DNA of 5,082 nucleotides from JBICHM01 sp043101835 (GCA_043101835.1 JBICHM010000128.1:1-5082), one strand, 5' to 3'. Counted from the stretch's first letter, positions 1 to 4,901 are shown. Notes: generated by a model from the letters alone, not told the origin. Numbers and translations: made by a program.

Positions 1-10
1 CGCTCGTCGA

Positions 11-59
11 CCTCTCCCTCAAGGGGAGAGGTAGGAGCGCAGCGAGTCGGGTGAGGGGT
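11..59. repeat. Palindromic repeat unit A (CCTCTCCC/GGGAGAGG type)
   Basis: An 8-bp perfect stem, CCTCTCCC at 11-18 and GGGAGAGG at 24-31, closes on the 5-nt loop TCAAG. It is followed by GAGCGCAGCGAG at 35-46 and then by TCGGGTGAGGGGT. Dispersed intergenic elements of this general form (a pyrimidine/purine hairpin, then a short variable palindrome, then GGGTGAGGGG) are known from many high-GC genomes. They are thought to be non-autonomous, REP-like repeats. The assignment rests on the pattern alone. No insertion boundary is visible at the left because the window starts here. Confidence 0.65.
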
Positions 60-68
60 CTCAATCAA

Positions 69-85
69 TGCGAGCGCAGCGAGCC
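69..85 (+). repeat. 17-bp direct repeat, copy 1
   Basis: TGCGAGCGCAGCGAGCC occurs here and again, identically, at 280-296. Its core GAGCGCAGCGAG also lies inside repeat unit A at 35-46. The two 17-bp copies bracket unit B, the hairpin at 201-222 and the third partial unit, so the cluster may have grown by nested insertion or duplication of one element family. No coding role is apparent. Confidence 0.7.
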
Positions 86-153
86 TCCCCTCTCTCCTCC
101 CCCGCCCGCCGGCGGGGGAGGTGGCTCGCCGAAGGCGAGACGGAGGGGGCTCC
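86..153. repeat. Palindromic repeat unit B
   Basis: An 11-bp perfect stem (96-106 CCTCCCCCGCC with 111-121 GGCGGGGGAGG) has a 4-nt loop CGCC. A second small hairpin follows at 125-139, CTCGCC-GAA-GGCGAG, and then ACGGAGGGGGCT. The order (pyrimidine arm, purine arm, short palindrome, G-rich tail) matches unit A although the sequence of each part differs. The two therefore look like diverged members of one repeat family. Confidence 0.6.
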
Positions 154-200
154 CCCAACTCCACTTCCTCCAACGCTCGCCGCACAGCATGCACGACACG

Positions 201-222
201 CACGGCGAGCAAGCTCGCCGTG
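201..222. repeat. 22-bp near-perfect palindrome (hairpin)
   Basis: CACGGCGAGC at 201-210 and GCTCGCCGTG at 213-222 are exact reverse complements separated by AA. In practice this folds as an 8-bp stem or a little less, capped by a small loop. It has no T-run on either strand, so it is not a standard intrinsic terminator, and no gene ends just upstream. It is best described as an intergenic palindromic repeat. Confidence 0.65.
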
Positions 223-279
223 GCACACACGCTCCCGCTCCTGCAGCAGGGGAGAGGGTCGCGGAGACGGTTGAAACAC

Positions 280-296
280 TGCGAGCGCAGCGAGCC
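280..296 (+). repeat. 17-bp direct repeat, copy 2
   Basis: This is an exact second copy of the 17-mer TGCGAGCGCAGCGAGCC at 69-85. It lies just after a third, imperfect repeat unit (CTCCC at 232-236 pairing with GGGAG at 250-254, followed by AGGGT). The sequence that follows, to 407, is less repetitive. Confidence 0.7.
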
Positions 297-407
297 GCCG
301 CGGTAGACTCGGCAACTCCTGGCAGGACAATCACAACTGCGCCAGTCGCGAATGGCCTCGCGACGCCGCGAACCGCGTTGAACACAACTCCGGACTCCCA
401 ACCGCCC

Positions 408-1061
408 ATGTCCGACTGGCACCGCTACATCGTCGATCTCGAAGCTGACGCGTCGGAGGCGCCGGCGCTCGCCGCGCGCCTCGACGCATGGCTCGTTGAC
501 GAGCGCATTCTGGACGCCCAACGCTGCACGGTGCACGGAGAGACCTTCCGGCGCCCCGGCAATCGCGCTGGCCTGGCTCTTGTCCCACTCGCCGGCTGCG
601 AGCACGACGAACTCGGCGGCTGGACCCGCGACACACCCGAGGCGCCGAGCGCCGGACGCGCCGGCGGGGCAATCGGCCGCTGGTCTTCACGACAGCATGT
701 CCGGCGAGACTTTTGGCCCGCGGGGGCGAATGAGGTCAGTGTCAGCGTGCAGCGTGGGTGCTGGTTCCCGGTCGAGCCACCATGGACGCTTGCGTGCCCC
801 GCCTGCGGCGTCGAGTTTGAGCCGGAGGAATCCTTCACCGAGGCGATCGGTGAGTGGTACGACCGCCACTCCGATGGGCCGGTGCCCTGCCCCGCCTGCG
901 GGCACATCCAGCCGATCGTGGATTGGGACGGCCCATCGCCCCACGGCGTTGGCGAGTTCGCCCTGAACTTCATGAACTGGCCGCCACTGTCCGATCGCTT
1001 CATCGGTCGAGTCGCCGATCTGCTTGGCCATCGAGTGCGCGTCGTTTATACGCGCATGTAA
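408..1061 (+). CDS. Hypothetical protein with a CPxCG/CPxCG zinc ribbon
   Basis: This 217-residue protein has no family I can name. It carries two cysteine knuckles in its C-terminal half, CPACG at residues 130-134 and CPACG at 161-165. Together they make the four-Cys ligand set of a zinc ribbon, with about 26 residues between the knuckles. The N-terminal part (residues 1-60, MSDWHRYIVDL...) looks like a compact alpha/beta fold. No signal peptide or membrane segment is seen, so it should be cytoplasmic. The open frame extends upstream to 51, but that part translates repeat DNA into low-complexity Pro/Arg/Gly sequence. The ATG at 408 is where protein-like composition begins. No clear Shine-Dalgarno precedes it, and an in-frame TTG at 378 is an alternative start. 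The gene stands alone: repeats lie upstream and a hairpin begins 27 bp after the stop. Function unknown; zinc binding is inferred from the motifs. Confidence 0.75.
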   Translation: MSDWHRYIVDLEADASEAPALAARLDAWLVDERILDAQRCTVHGETFRRPGNRAGLALVPLAGCEHDELGGWTRDTPEAPSAGRAGGAIGRWSSRQHVRRDFWPAGANEVSVSVQRGCWFPVEPPWTLACPACGVEFEPEESFTEAIGEWYDRHSDGPVPCPACGHIQPIVDWDGPSPHGVGEFALNFMNWPPLSDRFIGRVADLLGHRVRVVYTRM

Positions 1062-1088
1062 CGCCTTAGAGAAATCAGCCGGGAGCCA

Positions 1089-1114
1089 TGGCACGGCCGC
1101 ATTGGGCCGTGCCA
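1089..1114 (+). terminator. Perfect hairpin after the zinc-ribbon gene, possible terminator
   Basis: TGGCACGGCC at 1089-1098 and GGCCGTGCCA at 1105-1114 form a perfect 10-bp stem with loop GCATTG, starting 27 bp after the stop codon at 1061. The position suits transcription termination or 3'-end protection of the zinc-ribbon mRNA. There is no T-run after the stem (the next bases are CGCGGAGC), so intrinsic termination would be atypical. It may equally be a dispersed palindromic repeat like the one at 201-222. Confidence 0.4.
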
Positions 1115-1196
1115 CGCGGAGCTACCCGCATCGCAGACCTGACACGATCCGCAGCACACCCCAGATCGCCCTCACCACGCCACCCCCGACAGGAAG

Positions 1197-1223
1197 CCTG
1201 CACTGAGACCCGCGAAGTGCAGG
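1197..1223. repeat. 8-bp inverted repeat
   Basis: CCTGCACT at 1197-1204 and AGTGCAGG at 1216-1223 are exact reverse complements separated by 11 nt. No T-run follows on either strand and no gene abuts it. It could be an operator-like dyad or an RNA hairpin; nothing in the surrounding sequence decides this. Confidence 0.45.
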
Positions 1224-1691
1224 ATCACCCGTGTCCGTGCGCACAACGAAGGCGCGCACACAACGCGACCTCCCAACTCCACCACATTTCTTTCCCCGCT
1301 CCCCATCGCCCCTTCCGCGCGCCGCCCTCTCCGCACCACCCACGAGCGCGCGCACACGCACAGCCCCGACACCCCTCCTGAATCAGACGGACATCGGCAG
1401 GGTCACGGGCGGCCGCCGGCGTCGCATCGCGGCGAAGCATTCGCTGGATGGCGGACGGCGCGGCAGAAACCCCTCTCGGTCGGCTCGCGCGCATTCCAAA
1501 TGCGCAACGCCCGACCTGCACGGAAGCGTCGCCACCGATGCCGACCCGTTCGTCCGACGCCCCGCTGCGCCACTGCGCCCCGGCCGCGCCCGCTCGCCGC
1601 GATGACCATTCCGCCACCGCAGAGCCACGCCGGATCACGACGCAGGAACGCAGCGGGAACCAGCGCCGGGCACATCTTGTGTGTGTTTCCA

Positions 1692-1722
1692 CGCCGGCGC
1701 GGGGGTCAAACCCGCGCCGGCG
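1692..1722. repeat. 12-bp perfect inverted repeat, terminator-like
   Basis: CGCCGGCGCGGG at 1692-1703 and CCCGCGCCGGCG at 1711-1722 form a perfect 12-bp, all-GC stem with the 7-nt loop GGTCAAA. On the plus strand it is followed by CTTCTT, a poor T-tract. On the minus strand it lies 114 bp beyond the stop of the SAM methyltransferase gene, where it could stop or stabilise that transcript, but no T-run follows in that direction. No plus-strand gene lies directly upstream. Confidence 0.55.
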
Positions 1723-1740
1723 CTTCTTGACTCGTCAGAG

Positions 1741-1760
1741 CCGCGTGCGCAAGCACGCGG
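1741..1760. repeat. 8-bp hairpin with GCAA loop
   Basis: CCGCGTGC at 1741-1748 and GCACGCGG at 1753-1760 pair perfectly around the tetraloop GCAA. That is a stable GNRA loop if transcribed from the plus strand and UUGC if transcribed from the minus strand. It lies 76 bp beyond the minus-strand methyltransferase stop codon and 18 bp from the larger stem at 1692-1722. The pair may act together as a 3'-end structure of that transcript. Confidence 0.5.
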
Positions 1761-1836
1761 GCCGCGCCCGCACGCGCCGGCGCCGTCGGTGCACACCAAC
1801 GCAGCCCGGCGGCTCGCGCCACCGGCTCGGAACGAT

Positions 1837-2703
1837 CTACTTCTCCGCGCTGAGGTACGCGATCCACCCCGCGTCCGCGTCGCCCTGCTCGGTCGGCTCG
1901 AAGTTGCCGTCGCCCTCGTCGGAATCCTCGTCCGTCCCCTCCCAGTAGACCGTCGTCTTCCGGAAGCCGGCCTCGGCGAGCAGCTCGCGGATCTCCGGGA
2001 TCGACCACAGGCGCCAGTGGTACTCGAAGGCGTTCTTGATCTTCGACCCGTCGGGGAAGTGGAAGTGGATCTTGCAAGTCATCCGGTTGTCGATCGGGTT
2101 GAACGCGAACTGGTCCCACACATAGGTGAAGCCTTCGCACTCCCGCTCCTCCTCCAGCTCGCGCGGCGCGTCGTAGCCACCGTAGCAGTCGAGGAAGAAG
2201 ACGCCGTCGTCCTTCAGGTTGGCATGCGCCGCCTTGAAGTATTCGAGCATCTTCGGGCGCTCATCGAAGAGCCAGTACGAGAAGTTCATCGCCAGCAGGA
2301 TGTCCACAGGCTCCGCGCGCAGCGTGCGCACGTCGCCCTCGAGCAGGCCGACGCGATTCCGCGCCTCCGCCTCGAGCCCGCCGATGTTGTGCTCGCGACC
2401 CCACGCCAGCACCTCGGTGTCGATGTCGACGCCGATCGCCCGGTTCGTCGGGCGCCGGCGCACCCACTCGCAGGAGGTGTTGCCCGTGCCGCAGAAATCC
2501 TCGCGCAGCGTCGCCGCCTTCTTCCCGCGCAGCGTCTCGTACATCTCGTCGACGAAGTCGATCTCCGACTCGACGCACTGCACCGCGTCCTGATACAGCG
2601 TGTGCCGATCGACGCGCTCCGCCATCGGCGGGCCCTTCGGCTTCTGCTGCTTGTGCTTGCCGCGCTTCTTGCCCGCGTTCCGTCGCTTGGTGCTGCTTCC
2701 CAT
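1837..2703 (-). CDS. Class I SAM-dependent methyltransferase
   Basis: This 288-residue protein is predicted to transfer a methyl group from S-adenosylmethionine to an unknown substrate in the cytoplasm. The Rossmann-type SAM site is clear. Motif I is REDFCGTGNTS at residues 67-77, and the acidic loop ending beta2 is IGVDID at 90-95. A likely motif II lies at GDVRTL (123-128), the post-motif LLAMNFSYWLF at 136-146, and the strand DGVFFLDCYGG at 166-176. The C-terminal part (WRLWSIPEIRELLAEAGF, then an acidic Asp/Glu-rich loop at 256-276) matches what I recall of a conserved bacterial family of this size annotated only as class I methyltransferase. Residues 5-24 form a Lys/Arg-rich tail that may bind nucleic acid. 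The ATG at 2703 is chosen because upstream codons are unrelated in composition; Met27 is an alternative start. No SD is visible. It is divergent from the DNA methyltransferase gene. Confidence 0.88.
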   Translation of the reverse strand: MGSSTKRRNAGKKRGKHKQQKPKGPPMAERVDRHTLYQDAVQCVESEIDFVDEMYETLRGKKAATLREDFCGTGNTSCEWVRRRPTNRAIGVDIDTEVLAWGREHNIGGLEAEARNRVGLLEGDVRTLRAEPVDILLAMNFSYWLFDERPKMLEYFKAAHANLKDDGVFFLDCYGGYDAPRELEEERECEGFTYVWDQFAFNPIDNRMTCKIHFHFPDGSKIKNAFEYHWRLWSIPEIRELLAEAGFRKTTVYWEGTDEDSDEGDGNFEPTEQGDADAGWIAYLSAEK

Positions 2704-2712
2704 AGTCCGCCG

Positions 2713-2718
2713 AGTGTA
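2713..2718 (-). promoter_or_regulatory. Possible -10 box (TACACT) of the SAM methyltransferase gene
   Basis: On the minus strand TACACT lies 9 nt before the ATG at 2703. If it is a -10 element, transcription would begin within a few bases of the start codon, giving a leaderless or nearly leaderless mRNA. That agrees with the absence of a Shine-Dalgarno sequence. No good -35 element was found at the right spacing, so this is a weak, inferred call. Confidence 0.3.
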
Positions 2719-2752
2719 GTCAACCCCGCACGCGGCGCATACGCCCCGGCGA

Positions 2753-2758
2753 TACATT
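2753..2758 (+). promoter_or_regulatory. Possible -10 box (TACATT) of the DNA methyltransferase gene
   Basis: TACATT ends 6 nt before the ATG at 2765, in the only AT-richer patch of the 61-bp divergent intergenic region. As a -10 element it would put the transcription start at or next to the start codon, matching the lack of an SD. No convincing -35 is seen. This mirrors the arrangement on the opposite strand. Confidence 0.3.
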
Positions 2759-2764
2759 CACCGC

Positions 2765-3544
2765 ATGTCCACCGGCGCACCCGTTACCTGGCAGCGCATC
2801 GGCGGCGCCCGCCTTGCCTGCGCCGACTGGCTCGACGCCGCGCGCACGCTCGACGCCGCCTCCGTCGATCTGCTCTACGCCGATCCCCCATTCAACACCG
2901 GCGCAACCCAACGCGCCGCCCGCGGCGCCTACGCCGACCGCTGGCCCGACACCCGCGCATGGGTCTCCTGGCTCGCCGAACGCCTCGAAGCCACGCTGCC
3001 CGCGCTGAAGCCCACCGCCTGCATCCTGCTGCACCTCGACTGGCGCACCTGCCACCACGCGCGACTGCTCCTCGACGACCTCCTCGGCGCCGACCGCTTC
3101 GTCAACAACCTCGTCTGGGCCTACGGCCTCGGCGGCTCCTCGCCCCGGCGCTTCGCCCGCAAGCACGACGACATCCTCTTCTACTGCCTCGACCCCGAGC
3201 GCCACTACTTCAACCCGCCGATGGTCCCCTCCACCAGCCGACGCATGGCCGGCGCCCCCAAGAAGGCCACCGATGTCCTCGACATCCCCGCCATCAACAA
3301 CATGGCCGCAGAACGCACCGGCTGGCCCACGCAGAAGCCCCTCGCGCTGCTCAGCCTGCTCGTCAGCGCCTGCTGCCCGCCGGATGGAACCGTCCTCGAC
3401 CCCACCTGCGGCAGCGGCACAACCCTCGTCGCGGCGACCGAGTCAGGACGAAAGGCAATCGGGTGCGATGTGAACGAGGACGCGATCGAGATCGCCGCAG
3501 ACAGGCTCGCCGGCGCTACCAGTTCCCCGCATACGCCGACTTGA
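2765..3544 (+). CDS. Small beta-class DNA methyltransferase (N6-adenine type)
   Basis: This 259-residue enzyme should methylate adenine N6 in a specific DNA sequence using SAM. The motif order is that of the beta group. The catalytic motif IV, YADPPFNTG, comes first at residues 38-46. It is followed by an AWVSWL helix (65-70), VNNLVWAYG (113-121) and RKHDDILFY (132-140). The motif X-type TQKPLALL (189-196) and SAM motif I DPTCGSGTT (212-220), with GCDVNE (233-238) after it, come last. DPPF rather than SPPY favours N6-adenine over N4-cytosine. The protein is short: only about 45 residues lie between the KHDDILFY segment and TQKP, so the target recognition domain is small. No endonuclease gene adjoins it, so it looks solitary, perhaps regulatory. 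Its 3' end overlaps the convergent DinB-like gene by 29 bp. The ATG is the first in frame near the divergent gap; no SD is seen. Target sequence unknown. Confidence 0.9.
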   Translation: MSTGAPVTWQRIGGARLACADWLDAARTLDAASVDLLYADPPFNTGATQRAARGAYADRWPDTRAWVSWLAERLEATLPALKPTACILLHLDWRTCHHARLLLDDLLGADRFVNNLVWAYGLGGSSPRRFARKHDDILFYCLDPERHYFNPPMVPSTSRRMAGAPKKATDVLDIPAINNMAAERTGWPTQKPLALLSLLVSACCPPDGTVLDPTCGSGTTLVAATESGRKAIGCDVNEDAIEIAADRLAGATSSPHTPT

Positions 3545-4028
3545 ACCCCGCACCGTCGCGCTCGGCCAGCTGCAGCAGCCGCTTCGCGATCTGGCGCAGG
3601 TGCAGCGCATCGTGCGTCGCCCACGACACCAGCAGCTCGCCCGCCGCGATCGGCCCGAACTTCGGGTGCTGATAGGCGGCCGTCCAGTCGACCGCGCCCA
3701 GCGAGCGGAGCCACTGCATCGACGCCGCGCGTTCGCTGCCGAAGCGCGCGAGCGCCGCGCCGAAGTCCTGCTCGTTGTATCGCCGCTCCCGCGCTGCGCC
3801 CTCGGGGTCGATCGGCGGCCACGCCTCGTCCGGACGCTCGAGCGTCAGGCGCAGGCGCATCCGGAAGTCCTCGACCTCCTCATCGCCCAGGTGGCAGACA
3901 ATCTCGAGGATCGACCAGTCGGTCGGCGAAGGCTTCCAGCGCGCATCCTCCGCGGGGATGCCGGCGAGCAGCGAAACGAGGGCCGCGGGGGTTCCCTCGA
4001 GGCGTGCGATCAGGCGTGCGCTGTCCAT
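3516..4028 (-). CDS. DinB/YfiT-like four-helix metal-binding protein
   Basis: This 170-residue protein fits the DinB_2 group of the DinB/YfiT-like putative metalloenzyme superfamily, which folds as a four-helix bundle and often holds a divalent metal on three histidines. The likely ligands are His46 (ILEIVCHLGDEE) and His139 with His143 (WATHDALHLRQIAKRLL), in the usual H...HxxxH arrangement. Other family-like features are the PSPTDWSILEIVCHL segment at 33-47, the length, and the aromatic C-terminus. Some relatives are thiol-dependent S-transferases, but most have no known substrate, and none can be assigned here. The ATG at 4028 is preceded by the G-rich sequence GGGGGGTGGGA, which may serve as the ribosome site; an in-frame GTG two codons upstream is an alternative. 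It lies 23 bp after the upstream gene on the same strand and is probably its operon partner. Its last 29 bp run into the convergent DNA methyltransferase gene. Confidence 0.88.
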   Translation of the reverse strand: MDSARLIARLEGTPAALVSLLAGIPAEDARWKPSPTDWSILEIVCHLGDEEVEDFRMRLRLTLERPDEAWPPIDPEGAARERRYNEQDFGAALARFGSERAASMQWLRSLGAVDWTAAYQHPKFGPIAAGELLVSWATHDALHLRQIAKRLLQLAERDGAGFKSAYAGNW

Positions 4029-4051
4029 TCCCACCCCCCGGGCCCTGCGCG

Positions 4052-4804
4052 TCAGAACCCGCCGTCGCGCATCGTGTCGAGGCTGGGCGGGAAGGGATAG
4101 CTGCTGAAGACGCCGGCGTCGTGCACGCGCCACAGCTGGGGCGGTGGGTAGACATCGCCGCGGAAGCCCGAGTCGAACATCACGCGCAGCACGCTCTCGA
4201 AGCTCGGCTCCTCGCCGGTCGCAGCGTCGATGAGCCGGTTCGAGCGGGCGCCGAGGAATGAGACGCTGGCGACGGGGCGCCGGTCGTGGCGGTTGCGGAG
4301 CATCTTGGCGACGGTCGCGAAGCCGCGACCGAGGTCGTCGAGCGTGAAGTGATCGCGCCCGGCCGGCCGGAGCAGGCCGAGGACGAGGACGCTGTCGAGG
4401 TCGTACTTGAGCACATACGGCTCGCGGTCGGCCGCGGCGTGGACGCTCACCGCCTCCTGGAAGACGCGCGCGTACGACGAGACCGTGCGGGCAGTCCACT
4501 GGCTGGTGCTGGTGAGGTCGACGAGCTGGGCGATGATGCCGTGGCTGTTGTCGGCGTCGTTGACGCCGCAGATGACGGTGCGGTAGCGCCCGTCGAGCAT
4601 GTCGCGGAGCATGTCCTGCCCCCACATGATCCGGACGCGTCCGCGGCTGTCGGAGATGCTCGACCGCTGCGGGAAGATGGTGATGCGGTCGCTGAACTGG
4701 GTGGTCGAGAGGAGGCGGTCGCCCTCGCCGTCGTAGACGCGGATGTCGCGCTCGGCGGCGGTCGCCGGCTGGTCCTTTGGCCCGGTGTCGTCGGTGGCGC
4801 CCAT
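4052..4804 (-). CDS. Conserved-looking hypothetical protein, 250 residues
   Basis: I do not recognise a named family. The protein is soluble-looking, with no signal peptide or membrane segment. It begins with a polar, probably disordered tail (1-20). It continues as what look like beta strands (DRITIFPQRSSI 39-50, RTVICGVNDADNSHG 75-89, PYVLKYDLDSVLVLGLL 129-145) and helices (TLDDLGRGFATVAKMLRN 154-171), suggesting a compact alpha/beta domain. The C-terminus is rich in Pro and aromatics (YPPPQLWR 219-226, FSSYPFPPSLDTMR 233-246), often a sign of a constrained conserved tail. The start is well supported: AAGGAGGG lies 5 nt before the ATG, and the open frame upstream runs into the rRNA terminator. 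It has its own -10 box. It lies next to the 5S rRNA terminator and just upstream of the DinB-like gene on the same strand. A fold search would be the first step to a function. Confidence 0.85.
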   Translation of the reverse strand: MGATDDTGPKDQPATAAERDIRVYDGEGDRLLSTTQFSDRITIFPQRSSISDSRGRVRIMWGQDMLRDMLDGRYRTVICGVNDADNSHGIIAQLVDLTSTSQWTARTVSSYARVFQEAVSVHAAADREPYVLKYDLDSVLVLGLLRPAGRDHFTLDDLGRGFATVAKMLRNRHDRRPVASVSFLGARSNRLIDAATGEEPSFESVLRVMFDSGFRGDVYPPPQLWRVHDAGVFSSYPFPPSLDTMRDGGF

Positions 4805-4809
4805 CGCGT

Positions 4810-4817
4810 CCCTCCTT
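4810..4817 (-). promoter_or_regulatory. Strong Shine-Dalgarno site (AAGGAGGG)
   Basis: On the minus strand AAGGAGGG lies 5 nt before the ATG at 4804. It fixes the start of the 250-residue hypothetical gene and excludes the longer open frame that continues into the rRNA terminator. It is the only canonical SD in the window, in contrast to the other four protein genes. Confidence 0.85.
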
Positions 4818-4842
4818 GCGTGCGCGTGCGGTGAATGCGGGC

Positions 4843-4848
4843 AGTATA
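4843..4848 (-). promoter_or_regulatory. Probable -10 box (TATACT) for the two-gene operon
   Basis: TATACT on the minus strand matches the sigma-70 consensus at five of six positions. It lies 38 nt before the ATG at 4804, between the rRNA terminator and the gene. The predicted transcript would have a leader of about 30 nt that includes the SD. The -35 region is GC-rich and has no good TTGACA match. This promoter would drive the hypothetical gene and probably the DinB-like gene independently of the rRNA operon. Confidence 0.55.
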
Positions 4849-4901
4849 CGGGGAGAGCGTGCGGCGACCGGCGCCAGCGGGATGCGCCGGCGCGGTCGGG
4901 C

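Larger units (their letters stand above)
1..407. other. Non-coding region filled with palindromic repeats
   Basis: No plausible gene is seen here on either strand. Open frames exist, but they are low-complexity Pro/Arg/Ala translations of repeat DNA and show no protein-like features. The first two thirds are a string of GC-rich hairpins (stems at 11-31, 96-121, 125-139, 201-222 and a weaker one at 232-254) and three copies of the 12-mer GAGCGCAGCGAG. The last ~110 bp before the start codon at 408 are less repetitive and presumably hold the promoter of the downstream gene, but I could not pick out a convincing -35/-10 pair or Shine-Dalgarno sequence. Confidence 0.75.
1062..1836. other. Long intergenic region without a convincing gene
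   Basis: About 775 bp separate the zinc-ribbon gene from the 3' end of the SAM methyltransferase gene. Every open frame on either strand translates to Arg/Pro/Ala/Cys-biased sequence without motifs, and no tRNA, tmRNA, SRP RNA or RNase P signature was recognised. The region holds perfect inverted repeats at 1089-1114, 1197-1223, 1692-1722 and 1741-1760. A stretch around 1141-1380 is very poor in G on this strand. An unrecognised small RNA or decayed sequence is possible but not shown. Confidence 0.65.

Noticed and set aside
51..407. N-terminal extension of the zinc-ribbon protein up to an ATG at 51
   Set aside because: The extension translates the palindromic repeat cluster into low-complexity Pro/Gly/Arg sequence. 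Protein-like composition starts at the ATG at 408.
425..1115. Minus-strand open frames opposite the zinc-ribbon gene (425-1003 and 687-1115)
   Set aside because: They are shadows of a GC-rich gene: Ser/Pro/Arg-heavy, without motifs, and opposite a frame with clear CPACG knuckles.
1225..1692. Possible minus-strand gene in the long intergenic region, including a short Trp-rich ORF starting at about 1288
   Set aside because: The sequence is Arg/Gly/Ala/Cys-biased with no motif, and the purine stretch before the short ORF is a weak ribosome site. The skewed base composition explains the open frame.
1700..1720. T-arm-like GGTCAAA within a GC stem, suggesting a tRNA
   Set aside because: The loop lacks the TTCGANY pattern, and no acceptor, D or anticodon arm could be found around it. 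It is a simple inverted repeat.
1681..3672. A 663-codon plus-strand open frame across the SAM methyltransferase and DNA methyltransferase genes
   Set aside because: It is antisense to one gene with clear SAM motifs and out of frame with another. Its product becomes an Arg/His/Pro run, typical of a high-GC shadow frame.
3516..4625. A longer 369-residue minus-strand form of the DinB-like protein
   Set aside because: The upstream part is an Arg/His-rich shadow frame of the 250-residue gene. The DinB-like fold and a G-rich ribosome site begin at 4028.
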